Assembly: GCA_948146395.1 (NCBI GenBank)
Contig: OX411559.1
Coordinates: 38,496,679-38,560,678 of the forward strand
DNA length: 64,000 nucleotides
Direction of reading: 5' to 3'
Source of the DNA: Fragum whitleyi
Taxonomy: Eukaryota; Mollusca; Bivalvia; Cardiida; Cardiidae
Below, one piece after another: positions 22,040-35,310 of this stretch. Position numbers and translations under genes: made by a program. The stretch's first letter is position 1. Every line of letters begins with the position of its first letter. The notes under the pieces were generated by a model. The model was not told where the DNA came from and made no database searches. It saw only the letters and a list, made by a program, of their open reading frames with translations.

Positions 22040-22440
22040 TATGATAAGTACTCCATTCCAGTACTCCATGCCAGTGAAAGAGAATGTCCTTTTTCAGATA
22101 TCTGTTTTAGGAGCACATTTGTGAAATATCTGGTTACTAGTAATTGATCTTTGCTTACTGAATTAGTTCCTACTGATTGAAACAAAGTTCTACATATATG
22201 ATGGAGTAAGACCATGAATAGTTTTGAAAACTATATTAATAATTAATGACTTACAATGATTTTTGGAAATTACCAATTTAATTATTTAAAGTTACTTCTG
22301 TCCAGAGCATGAATTAGTCTTGCAGCTCGGTTTTGAATTTAAGTAAACCTTTTAATTAATGAAGATTTACATTGACTTCATATACTGTAGTGCAACCATA
22401 GTCAAAATGTGGAACTATGTAGTATGAATGAAACGAGTAC
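22040..22440 (-). pseudogene. Jockey/CR1-type LINE reverse-transcriptase remnant
   Basis: Read on the minus strand, frames spliced by eye give LKRFT, IQNRAARLI, then KLFMVLLHH/GLTPSYM and SVGTNSVSKDQLLVTRYF. QNRAARLI and hGLxPxYL are hallmarks of the region downstream of the reverse-transcriptase core in jockey/CR1-type elements. Several stops and frameshifts are present, so it is old and dead. Confidence 0.65.
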
Positions 22441-22490
22441 TGAGTGAACGATTTAGATGGTTTTGATCGAAATGGCAGTCAATTTTCATT
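22425..22490 (-). mobile_element. MITE family H fragment
   Basis: GAGTGAACGATTTAGATGG and TTTTGATCGAAATGGCAGTC match the terminal part of the MITE H copies at 34841 and 61200. Only one end remains. Confidence 0.5.
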
Positions 22491-22836
22491 TTAAATGCTA
22501 CTCAGGGATTCAACTTGACCATCGCCTTTAATCCAAAAGTGATCAACGCACTAAATGTGCAACCAATATCATAACATCCTAAAGCTACGACAATTACAGC
22601 ATTCACTATTTTCCTCATACCCAGGAGCAGACGTTGGAAATAATCATAATTACTCTTGCATCATCCGTAGCACTTAACCCTTTGCTGTTTAATCACTGCT
22701 TTTTACATGCCTGTGATTTTATGATTGAGAAAACATTGTGAAAAAAGAAGACATTGCTCCTGGCAAGCAATTTCTTCTTTTTCCACACTTTTTTCTACCC
22801 TACGGAATGATTGTTTTTCAATTAAATCCACTTTAA

Positions 22837-23127
22837 ATTTTCGTCTGCAAAACCTTTGAATTTAAACAGGTCCAAAATTTTGAAAAACAGGAAAGTGTTA
22901 AGCTCAATTTTGAAAATGATGCAACAGTTCATATACATGGCGACAAAGAATGCCCAACAAATGATCGATTGTGTTTATATTCTGGCTTTATTGGTCGTAT
23001 AGTTCCGCAAGAAAGAGTGAGGTTCGAGAAAACGTTATCTCCTATCATTTTCAATGTAAAATTGATCTTTGATCACTCACTTGAAATTGTACGTCTATAC
23101 GTTTGTAGCTACATAATTTGGATGTAA
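22837..23127 (+). other. Unassigned open segment, possible single exon
   Basis: A 97-codon frame open from 22837 to TAA at 23125-23127, without an ATG near its start. The middle has non-repetitive, protein-like composition, for example ATVHIHGDKECPTNDRL and FIGRIVPQERVRFEKT. An acceptor-like TTTAAACAG ends at 22869, and a possible donor AAT|GTAAAA is at 23055, giving a 185-bp exon. No family was recognised with confidence, and no neighbouring exon was found. It may be a host exon, an exon fossil or chance. Confidence 0.25.
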
Positions 23128-23645
23128 CAATACTTTTTCGTTTGTGTTTATACATGTATATCAAATTTTGACTTACGGAAATGCCCTTTTAGCATCCTCA
23201 ATTAGAAGAATCATGTCCAATTGAAGCTTGACAAGTTGTCTATTATCTTTCATCCCAGGAGCTTTGTAGTCATACCAAGGTGTCGATTCTTGGAAAAAAA
23301 GACAATAAATTTATATACGGCCTTTTCACTGAAGCTAACTTTTAAACATTTAATTTCATTTCATTTTAAGCAAATCAGCACAAAATAGTGCTTTTTGGCC
23401 CTTAACGTTCAATATGAAGATGGCACAAACATACAAAACGCATGCAATGTATTAAATGACACATACATATGTTACCAGTTACGCGAAAGGGGACCATCTG
23501 GGAACTTTGTAAAATGATTTTTTGAAAAAAAAAATGAGTCCGGCATTGGTCAACCAGAGGTCGCATCTCAAAAGTTCTTTCACTGGAAGGTAGATTGAAC
23601 ATTCTAAATTCAAAAAAAATAATTCCATTGCGAAAAGTTTCTACC
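23128..23645. other. No gene; contains dispersed repeat family K
   Basis: The 23470-23645 portion matches family K (TACGCGAAAGGGGACCATCT, CCAGAGGTCGC, AAGGTAGATTG). The rest is unassigned AT-rich DNA. Confidence 0.5.
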
Positions 23646-23864
<219 letters not shown>

Positions 23865-24152
23865 TGATTCATTCATTCACTTTATTTCCTCCAAAGGAGA
23901 TTAATTGAACAAACATTTTTTCTTTAACAATATAGATATGGCATATAAGTATAAACAATTCGGAAAAACAAAGTGATGTAGTTTGAAATATAAACTACGT
24001 ACTGTAGCACCAAACGGACGGTAAAAGAAATGTGCAATTATGCACTATAAATTATATGGTCCGTGGAAACATCTATATATGTAATTAATCGTCATTCTAC
24101 GAAATTGGATTGAGTCGTGGGATTTTCTTCAAGCACCATCATTAGAAAGCGT

Positions 24153-27100
24153 TCATCGGATGAAATACCAACTCATATGCCACGGCTTGAAATTTTGTAG
24201 ATACATGGGAAACGAAACGAAATTTGCTTTTATAGAATATGTTGATACACATTCAATCAGCTTGTGTTTGACATCATCCATGCTCACACGGCCGCACAGA
24301 TGGCATCGTGTCGGCTCAGACTGCGGAACGGTCGTCCATAATTTAGCTACAAAAGCTATCCTATAAGGCGACAATCTCGCTGTGTAAAGATGATACAGAG
24401 AACATGGTGCAATGGATCTGTGCAACCGTGAGAACCTGGAAAAGTCAGCCGATCGAATGCGCATCAACCATTCATCTGATTCATTTTCTTTTATTGCTCG
24501 AACAACAATTTGGCGCCAAATTTGCTTAGTAGGCAGGAAACAATTATCATTTATGTACGTGTTCATTAAGAAATTGAGGTTATATTTGGCTAGAATGCAA
24601 CAAATATCAGGTACAAAGCCTCTGGTAATTTTCTTGGATTGTACATGAATTGGAAAAATTTCCTTATAAAAAGCCGTTTACATAGTGCTTTTTCATTCAG
24701 AGACAAAATCTTGTAAAGAAACATAAGTTTACGTATATTAATTGTAGACATAATGCGATTAAGGCCCAACATCGACTCGCACATATCAGACCTTACTCGT
24801 ATGTGGAAACCCTGAATGAGTTTAAGTATGTAGTGTTGAAATGTATTAAGCATTTGAATCTCAGCACCTTTTAGATCATTCCATAGCTCAAAACCGTATA
24901 GAAGAATATGTATGATGACTGAAATGTATAGTTTAACTGAAGTAAGCGGGTTCAATATATTTGGTTTCATTCCGATATCGGACATTGCGTAAAAGGCGCT
25001 TTTCGCTTTTTGACAACGTTCTGTCACACGTTGTTTAACGGATAGTGAGCTTTCTTGTCTAATCCCAAGGTGTACCGCTGAGTCAGTTTGCTTAACATAT
25101 GAATCGCCAAGCATAAATACATATGGATTGGTTTTCGTTTTCTGATTGAAAACAACAACGCAGGATTTAGAACAATTAACCTCAAATCTCCAGCGATAGG
25201 AATATCTATAAACAATATCTAGTAAACTTTGAAGGGCATCGGGGGACAGAGAAATTACCGCGAGATCATCAGCGAACGCAGGGTTGCCAAACTTAGAGTT
25301 TATACCGGAGTAAAGGCGTAAACTCTGCTTTGCCATTTCTAATTCGATTAATACGAGTAAGTCATTAATAAAAACTAAATAATAAAAAGTTGAGGCAACG
25401 CTTCCCTGACGTACACCGCGCGTTATTTGTACTGAACGCGACGTTTTACCATTGATAACTATACGACATTCTAAGTGGTTATACGAGTCGCGGATTAATC
25501 TCCACAATTTGCCTGTAATACCTAGTTTGTGAAGTTTCGATAAAAGCGCGCTGTGCCAAACGCTATCAAAGGCGCATTTAAAGTCTAAAAACGCAACATA
25601 AGTTTGGCTATTGAGGTCAGCTATATCGGTTAATACCTCTTGAAGACAAAATGCTGTTGTAGTACAGCTTAGACCGGTTTGAAAGCCTTGTTGTTGACTA
25701 GATGGAAATAGGACGTCGTTGTGAAGAAGAGTAGAGTATATTCTGTCAACAAGAAGTTTTTCAAATATTTTGCAAAACGTTGGAACTAGTGATATCGGCC
25801 TATAACTTGTTGGATCGTTTTGGGGTTTACCCCCACCTTTATAAATCGGTACAATAAGGCTTCTACGCCAGGAGTCTGGCACCGTTTCGTATCTTAGTAT
25901 TCCATTAAATAGAGTGACGAGCGCTTTCGCGATTGGTGATTTGCCGTAGATTAAATGCTCATTACATATGTTATCATGAGAGGGAGTTTTCTCCCTTTTC
26001 AGGCCTTTGAGGACCTCTGTTACTTCTACGAGATTAAAGTCTCTTTCTAGTTTGATTGTGGAGAAAATATGCTTACTTGATAGCGAAGGGACGTGTATAT
26101 TGTTTTCTATAGTATTTTCGCGGATCTGTGTATTGGCATGATTACCAGTATCGTTGAAAATATGATAAAAATACGATTCGAATCCAGTCGTCACGTTTTC
26201 AGCACTATACGTTTTGTTCGCATGTTTAATTTCGGAAACAAATAATGGGGGTGTTTTCTTATACCTTTTTAAAAGGGACCAAAACAATCCCGGATCAGTA
26301 TAAGCGCTTTGGTTTAAATCATCAACTATCTTATTCATGTAATTGGAAGTTGAATCCCGTTGAAGTTTACGAAAGATCATGCCCCGGGGTCTGCCCTGAT
26401 TTATCTACGTTCTTCTCTTAGATCGTGAGGTACTATGCGCTCGTTTTAATTCAGGTGACCAATATGGTTTAGCGTGTTTGTTGAAACGAATTTTAGGCAG
26501 GTTATTCTGTGACGCGTCTATGATTCTAGACACGATAAAGTCTGATGTTTCGTTGACGTTAAGACATGGCTCATTTTCTAGAGGTAATAGAGTTTGGTCT
26601 AAGTGACTTACATATTTGTACAGTATAGTTTGGTCACATTTGTCCCAAGCTATTCGACACGTCTTGGGGTTATCTAAGCTGGAAGTTAAAGGATCTGAAA
26701 TGGCTACTTTCACTAATATAGGTAAATGATCTGACGTATCTGCTATGCTCTCGTCTATGGTTTTAAGATCCGAAACTTGTTTATAGAATGTATTTTCAAT
26801 CAATACATGATCAATTACAGTTTTTAGTGTCTTATATGTGTAGTCGATGTTCGAGCCAATTATTTGTATGACAAAGGGAGACTAATCCGGATGACCTCAG
26901 AAAGTCATTAAACAACCTGTTTTTTCTGAAACTTCGTTAGGCGAGGTGCATGATATAATTTGTGCATTGAAATCTCCCAGCAAAATAACATTACCGTTTT
27001 CAGCCAAATTACTATAAATGGATGATAGACAATCAAGTGTGTCGCTATAATACTGATTGTTACTGTCCCCTGGCATATATACCCCAATAATAAATAGAGG

Positions 27101-27541
27101 GGCGTATTTGACGCCTGGGTATTCGTTATCTGTACGTTCTAGCTTTATTGCTAGGATGCGTTCGCTTTCAATACAATCTACCTTACTAATAAACTGATTT
27201 AGGCTCTTTTTGTACAGAATTGAAACCCCTCCTTTACCACATTTTATTAATCCAAACTGGTTCAATGAAGTGTCGGCAACGGAAAGGGCATTATAATTAT
27301 CATGTATACTGGTCATAAAAAGTAACGATGTAGATAAGAGCTTGTGCTCTGTAATCATAGATGTATCAACGTCATTTTCATTCAGTATCTGGAAAAGTAC
27401 ATGAGCTGAGGACATTATGCCTCTTACATTCCAACACATTATATTCAATGACATTATTGATAGAAAGAATAAAGCTAATGGGTTTGATATTCTAATAAGT
27501 TTAACACTAACGTTAGCCATGTAAGTACTATAATCGTTCAT
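24153..27541 (-). pseudogene. LINE ORF2: APE endonuclease and reverse transcriptase, lightly damaged
   Basis: About 1,130 codons. The endonuclease (27541-about 26690) has MCWNVRG, ITEHKL, GVYMPGD, LLGDFNAQI and SDHLPI, all key positions kept. Paired frameshifts near 26880-26930 and an in-frame TAG at 26405-26407 interrupt it. The reverse transcriptase (26380-24590) is open for 596 codons: VPIYKGGGKPQNDPTSYRPI, QQQGFQTG, AFLDFKCAFDSVWH (motif A), TRGVRQGSVAS (motif B) and NPAFADDLAVI (motif C, FADD intact). A last frameshift near 24590 leads into a 137-codon tail (24566-24153) with a CHLCG zinc-knuckle-like motif. The ATG lies 2 bp after the ORF1 stop. Clade not assigned beyond APE-type. Confidence 0.88.
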
Positions 27542-27543
27542 AC

Positions 27544-29231
27544 TTATTGATGTTTAGACACTGGATTTCCCCACTGGTTGTAACCATCGTTCAAGTCTTC
27601 GTATTCTGGTCCCCACTGGCAAATTTTATCGTCACTATAGTTTTTGTCATCATTATAACCATCATTTTGGTAGTAGTCATCGTGACGATCGTCACGATCG
27701 TATTCGCTATTATTTGTATTTTCGTTGTATCCATAGTAGGGGTGGTGGTTTTCATGTTTACGCGATTGTTTACTTTTCTCGCGATGTTTTCTGCTAACAC
27801 GCTCATTATCCCAATCAGATTTTTTACGCCATTTTCTAACGATGATGTCTACAGGCCAAAAATCTGGATTTTCGATCGTTTCGATGAAATCATCCGGCAC
27901 ATTGATTCTTGCTGCGGAGCCTGATTTTCCGTAGAACATTTTTATAAACGTACACTTAACATCGTTTTCATACATGTATTGATGTAAAACACTTTCAGAT
28001 ACGTCTGGGTCTATGTTCCCTATATAATATGACGATATTCGTCTCCTTTTAACTGCTTTAAATCGTTCCGCAGCTGCCGAATGATTATCTTTAACTGACT
28101 TTGTGCGTTGTTGCCTGTCCGTTTGTCTGCGATTTTTGACGGGTTTCTTTGGCTCAGTTCGAACGTTATATGGATATGATTTTGGTCATTATTCGTCGAA
28201 TCCGAGTTCACAGTATCAGATATTACCTCCGCATTATATTTTTCGATAGGTTCATGTCGATTTTGTTCACTTGAACTTTGTTTCAAGTCATTCGAGTCTA
28301 CACTGGGTTTACTATTAGTTGTATACCTATCAGAATCGTGATTAACTGGTAGTAGTGGTTGGTTTCGCACTTTATCAGCATAACTTTGATCGCAAGGGGT
28401 GTCTGTGGTTACAACGTTGTGTGGTTTTATGTTGTTTTCTGGTACATTTATTTAATTTAAATTTTAAATTATTTAATCGTGTCTTCAATCTTTTTGTTAA
28501 TTCTACCTATATTGACATCAATGTTCTTTATATCTTCACTTACTTGGTCTATTTTGGTCGTGTCACCAAGTTTAGATCGAAGACCGTTCACAGACGCTAA
28601 CATTAATTTAGTATTTGTTGTAAGAGTTCGAGTTTCGTTTCCAATATCAAGTAAGATAGCGTTGTTGTGTCTCACTATATTAGCCATTGCAGCAAGGTCC
28701 GATTGTAGATTCAATAGCATCGTTGTTATATCCGGAATTTCTATCTTACTGTGTGGTTTGCTTTTCATCGTTGTCGCTGTACTTTTTGGACTTGAATCAT
28801 CAATACAGTGTATCGTAACATTAGCGCTCGCGTCGTATGTGTTGTTTGAAGCGTTTACAAAAACGTCAAATATCTCACGAGAATTATTGCCTTTTGTGAA
28901 CATGTGTAAAACGTAAGTCATGCGCTAGCTTCTGTGATTTACTAGAGTTCGGAGAATTCCGACGATTCAGGAGTTTAGTTTTAGGACAATTGTTCTCTTG
29001 TTTGGCTCTTTCAGCTAGGCGCTCTCTGTAGTCGTTGATTGCATCCGGGTCATCTTTACATAACCGGACAAGTGCGGATACGTACAGGTCTCTAGGCTGG
29101 TTATCTAAGGCCTGATCAAGATCGTAGAAGAACTGTTGCGGTCTTACTATCTGAGACAAGGGTGTAGATGGTATATATACAGCATCATCTTTGCCGCCTG
29201 ATGAAATAAGCGACATGTCGTGGTCTTTCAT
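27544..29231 (-). pseudogene. LINE ORF1 with coiled coil and RRM-like module, frameshifted
   Basis: Four open pieces in shifting frames: 29231-28884, 28921-28469, 28370-28020 and 27975-27544. The first starts MKDHDMSLISSGGKD. The second has an amphipathic, coiled-coil-like stretch near its end. The region around 28040-27840 reads YYIGNIDPDVSESVLHQY, then FWPVDIIVRKW. A hydrophobic strand plus N-I-D-P and a later W-P-x-x-V-x-V-R-x-W is typical of the RRM-like RNA-binding part of some LINE ORF1 proteins. The C-terminus is rich in Asp, Asn and Tyr. The stop TAA (27546-27544) is followed after GT by the ORF2 ATG. Not functional as it stands. Confidence 0.7.
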
Positions 29232-29630
29232 ATTTGTCTCCCACAGTGGCTATCCTACCTTAAAGGTTCACTATATGTATGACCGGGGCATGAATATACA
29301 CACCTAGGACAAGCGTTAAATAACTGTATCGCTATGGAAAGCCCCTTCTAATCAATTAAGAGTGAGCGAATATCGTCCTCGGGCGAATTCACTATATATA
29401 AACTATTGTTACCTCTAATGTTACGTCTATTGTTCTCTGAATATACCTTAATTTCTCATTAAACACATTTTTTTATGTCAAGAAAACAAAAGGATCGATT
29501 AGAATGTCTACTCACAAGTATACTGACAAATTTTCTGAGACTATTATTATCCAGAAGTCCATTAAAATTTGATTTCACTGAGAGCTCGCGATGACACGTC
29601 CACACCGTTCGCCACCTTGTTTTCCTTGAT

Positions 29631-31315
<1,685 letters not shown>

Positions 31316-31728
31316 CAGGATAATGCAAATATTGATAGTTGAAAAGGGGTGTATTTTTTACAAAAATGCCTCAGAGTTACCCCATCCCTTATTTGTCTGG
31401 ATAGCTCTTGTGATAGTGAACACGCATTCTAAGTTTCATGGAGATGTATTTAATAACAACTGATACATGATTAAGATAAACGTTTGTCCCTTCAATGCCT
31501 ACGTCGACGTCAACAACAACGCTAACGCGATAAACGCCAATGTGATCATAATACCTCGGGTTTTCTCCGAAAAAGGCCCAGCTAATTAGTCTACATGCAT
31601 TATAAGTATGAAAGAGTGTTATGCCTACCTTTCCCGGACTGGGCCTCCATCAAGATTCTGTCTATCGATTTGGAATTGCATGTCCCGATAAGTGAAAGCT
31701 ACAATAACAAATAGATAAAGAAGTCATA
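31316..31728. other. No gene seen
   Basis: Non-repetitive AT-rich DNA with no recognised exon or element. It includes an ACGTCGACGTCAACAACAAC stretch near 31500, resembling the tail style of the tandem-repeat elements. Confidence 0.45.
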
Positions 31729-32001
31729 GGCGTAACTAGGATTTTGAAATTTTTACGCACCCAGAAAACGACCGTCATAGAATAAATATAGGATAAAGGC
31801 GATTATGTGGTCTGTGACAAAAGATGAATGTCCTCCGTCCCTCCCCTTTCTGTGATTTGAGTGTTGGTGAATAATTAAAACATCGAAACTACAGCTTCAA
31901 TAAGCTGTAGTTTCGATGGTTTGATGATTCATCAGCGATTTTCGAAAGAGGGATTTATTTCTTTTTCGCACTTGCGTAAGGTGCGTAATGGTAGTTACGC
32001 C
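31729..32001. mobile_element. MITE family L with internal hairpin, copy 1
   Basis: Terminal inverted repeats GGCGTAACTA and TAGTTACGCC. A central perfect hairpin at 31881-31918 pairs CATCGAAACTACAGCTT with AAGCTGTAGTTTCGATG. A copy at 52298-52575 shares most of its length. Non-coding. Confidence 0.85.
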
Positions 32002-33289
32002 ATCGGAAATCATTCAATTCTAGCTGCGTCCACAAAAAAATAATACATTCTTATGTCAGAAAATTAATCACAATTAAATTAATCATAATTAAATTGATCA
32101 ACTCGTGTATGAATACGCAAAGCTGACTCATTCGTGAGTGTGATTATATTTTTCAGTTTCATACATCGATTGAACAAAAAAGAATCTTAATCTCTTAAAA
32201 TCTAGTATCACGAAGCATAAATGTCAAGATTTATCCTTAAAGAAACATGTTTATTACGGTACTACTTTATTCGGACACTTATGAAATAGGTACGTACTCA
32301 AAACTGCTTTCATGGAGAAATGACACCTATTGTTTGGCCAATACTAATAAACGAATCTTGGTAGACATAAATTAAACTTAACTTTAATTAGACATAAATT
32401 AAACTTAACTTTAATTAAATCAAATAAGAATCATTTTCAATACTTATTATTTTATCAGAACTTTTAATTCGATAAAATAATAATAATTATTAATATTATT
32501 ATAACTATCATTAGTATTATTATCATTATCATTATTATTATAACATGATAGTATCTATACTTTATCACTTACAAGCAAGGCTATAATAAATCCTGTATTC
32601 ATTTTGAAAATGACAATTTCGTTGATGCAAACTGACATACGATGGCACATTTGAGTCTTATTCTCGAGAACGCAGCGATCGTTTGATTAGATGAATAACG
32701 GCTGTAGAATATATTCCAGGGTTAGACCAAGAACATTCTTTTAATGAATCAGCAATGAAGAATGCTAAATCTTAATTATCTTTTTCAAACCTCGCATGCA
32801 TGCAAACATGTATGCGATAAATTAGAATTGTAACAATTTCGTATATTTGACACGTTCTTAATCGCCCCGTGTTACTTTTCTTGTATTACATCTAGGAATA
32901 ATCATCTGGTGAACAGATGCAAGCTTTAAGAATCATAATTTTAGTGACATGTCCCTCTTATGGTGGAAAAGAACTTTAAGTTGATTTCAGATTTTCTTTA
33001 GACTACATTCATCTCAATTAAAACTATTATCATGCAATGAAGCCTGTATTGACCTTATATCACTTGTCTGATAACATAACACGATATCAGGCAGTCTATT
33101 TTTAGAAACAACTTGCATTCACTTTCACCTGTATTTCCTTGATTTTAAGGGTTTATGAAACCTAAGCGCTGGAAAATGATTGCACGATAAATAGAATAGC
33201 ATATCAAAGCCTCGTCATGATAAATACTCCCAACCTCGACCAGATAACATTGTTATTTTTAGACACTAACATGTTATTCTCTTTTTTCT
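32002..33289. other. No gene; 27-bp tandem duplication
   Basis: AT-rich DNA. At 32363-32416 a 27-bp unit (AGACATAAATTAAACTTAAC plus CTTTAATT-type end) is present twice exactly. An ATT/ATA-rich block lies at 32470-32540. No coding signal. Confidence 0.55.
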
Positions 33290-33690
33290 AAATCGCTCTC
33301 AAATCGCTCCATTCATTTATTCAAAACACTTACTCGTATCATTCAAAAACGCTAAAAATGACTATAAAGGATAAAACCCTACATTCAATATAAATAGCCT
33401 ATAGCTAAAAATTTGCGATTTCACTGGGAACTGAAATAATTTAAATAGTAAGCGTCTTATTGGTTCTGGGAGAATTAGGAAGCTAATTATAGAACTTTTA
33501 TGCACATTTTATTAAAGGGGTGGGGGTAAAAAATATCGTTGATTTTATTCATCCTTAACAAAATGAGCGATATTGATTTACCTCCCTTGAAGTTCACTCA
33601 AAACTTACTTCTCTCACTCATTCAATTTTATTCCAAAATCACTCTAAAATCATTCATCTTGTCAATTTTCTCAGAAAAGACTGCTATTCA
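33290..33690 (+). mobile_element. MITE family H copy
   Basis: Contains AAATCGCTCCATTCATTTAT, AACACTTACTCG, CTTAACAAAATGAGCGATAT, TACCTCCCTTGAAGTTCACT and CATCTTGTCAATTTTCTC. Same orientation as the copy at 61955. Confidence 0.7.
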
Positions 33691-33949
33691 ATCGGCTAAT
33701 GCACCGATCGGTCGCCGAATGGTCGGCAATTCGATCACCGATTCCAAGAAAGGTCGTCTGCGATGATTCGCCGTCTCGTTAATGGAGCGTTGATGTGACA
33801 TGAAACAAACCTATGCAACTGTTTTAGGGGTTTTTCTGTTGTTGTTGTTTTTTTCCATATATATTTTATTGCTTACGAAATGAAATATTTATTGTTCTTA
33901 AATGGCTGCCGAATTCCTCGATTTTGTGATTTTATGGTAGCAGTTAAGT

Positions 33950-34378
33950 ACATTGTAAAATTGACAAGAAGAATGATTCTGGAATGATTTTGGAATGAAA
34001 TTGAATGAGTGTGTGGAGCGAGTTTTGAGTGAAATTAAAGAGAGGTAATCCATTATCGCTAATTCTGTTCAAGATGAACAAAATTAGTGATATGTATTAC
34101 CTCCCTTTAATAAAATATGCATACAGATTCTTTGAGTAGCTTTCTATGTAATCATGAACGCATAATACGCTTTCTTAATTCAATTATATCAGGGAACTCT
34201 TGAATTTTTTCTACCTACATGTATTTTCATTTTGAATGTGATTGTTAATCTCATCATTTTAAGTGATTTTGGAGCGTTTTTGAATGGTTTGAGTGAGTAT
34301 TGGGAATGAATGAATGGAGCGTTGATTGAGTGATTTAGAATGGTTTTAATCGTGACGAATGTCAATTTCACGATGTAA
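33950..34378 (-). mobile_element. MITE family H copy, opposite orientation
   Basis: ACATTGTAAAATTGACAAG near one end faces GTCAATTTCACGATGTAAC at the other. The interior has GGAATGATTTTGGAATGAAA, AACAAAATTAGTGATATG and TACCTCCC. Inverted relative to its neighbours at 33290 and 34841. Confidence 0.78.
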
Positions 34379-34840
34379 CTAACAGTGACAGTTTATCGCC
34401 TCTGAACCATTCAACCCTATGTTGAATATGAATCGCTTATGAAACTTTTAAAAAGTGTTACTCAAAGTGGACTAACGTATAAAGCAGCACCATTTTTAAA
34501 ACGTTTGTAAACGGGTTTTTTTTTTTTTTTTTTTTTTTTGCACCCAGGATAGGTTTTCGCGTACTTGAGGAGAAAAGAGAAAACAAACTTCTAAGAATGC
34601 TAGACTACCTAGGAATAACAAAAACTGTGTGCAGTTTGCATGCTTTTGTACAAAAAAGCGCCATTTCAGAATTATTTTCCCACATTCTCTAAGACGTCTA
34701 TTTAATGTAAAAAGCAGAAATCTTTTTGACAAAAAGTAAGACTCGTTATCAGGCAGGATTGGACGGTTACCATGCAGAAACTCAACTTGGTCTAAATTAG
34801 CGGGTGCGTGACATTTCCAGCAATTTGACATGTGCGCGCA
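34379..34840. other. No gene; poly-T and MITE J fragment
   Basis: A T run of about 23 near 34517-34539 and, at about 34805-34840, GTGACATTTCCAGCAATTTG matching a MITE J terminus. The 111-codon minus frame here spans poly-T and is discounted. Confidence 0.5.
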
Positions 34841-35310
34841 CAGTTAAAAACAGCGTGAAATTGACTGCCATTCCGATCAAAATAATACTAAATCATTCAC
34901 TCAGCGCTCTATTCATTCATTCCTAACACTCACTCAAGTCGATCAAAAAAAGGTCCATAATCATTTGAAAACATTTCGAAATCGTTCAAGACGATCTACA
35001 TTTTATTCATTCGGGCAAATTATTTTCATTTCGAAGTCGTTCAAGACGATCAACATTTTATTCAATCGGTCAAATTATTCAACGATTTTATTGGCTGATG
35101 TGGATTATATAGTGACTGGACTCACAGACAGAAATGTACGTATACATTTTATTAAAGGGAGATAATAGCTATAGATGAGTTTGTTCATCTTAACAAAATA
35201 AGCGGTATTGGACTACCTTCCTTTAATTTCACTCAAAGCTCGCTCCTCACACTCATTCAATTTCATTCCGAAATCATTCATCTTGTCAATTTCATGATAC
35301 TCTTAAGTAA
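34841..35310 (+). mobile_element. MITE family H copy with internal duplication
   Basis: Left end ACAGTTAAAAACAGCGTGAA, then CATTCCGATCAAAA; right end CATCTTGTCAATTTCATGAT. Two copies of TCGTTCAAGACGATC lie about 65 bp apart, an internal tandem duplication not seen in the 61955 copy. Confidence 0.8.

Larger units (their letters stand above)
23868..29631 (-). mobile_element. Near-complete non-LTR retrotransposon flanked by AGT microsatellite
   Basis: Minus-strand LINE of about 5.8 kb with a 5' region (29631-29232), ORF1 (29231-27544), ORF2 (27541-24153) and a 3' region ending GGAAATAAAGTGAATGAATGA, close to 23868. Its own tail looks like a short (TGAA)n, and beyond that the sequence is TAC/AGT microsatellite. 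The other end, with CTTGTTTTCCTTGATGA on the plus strand, also abuts AGT repeats. Both junctions therefore fall in the same trinucleotide. ORF damage is light compared with the LINE at 7740-13025. Confidence 0.82.

Noticed and set aside
24160..28916. Plus-strand open frames of 60 to 145 codons
   Set aside because: They are antisense shadows of the minus-strand LINE ORFs.
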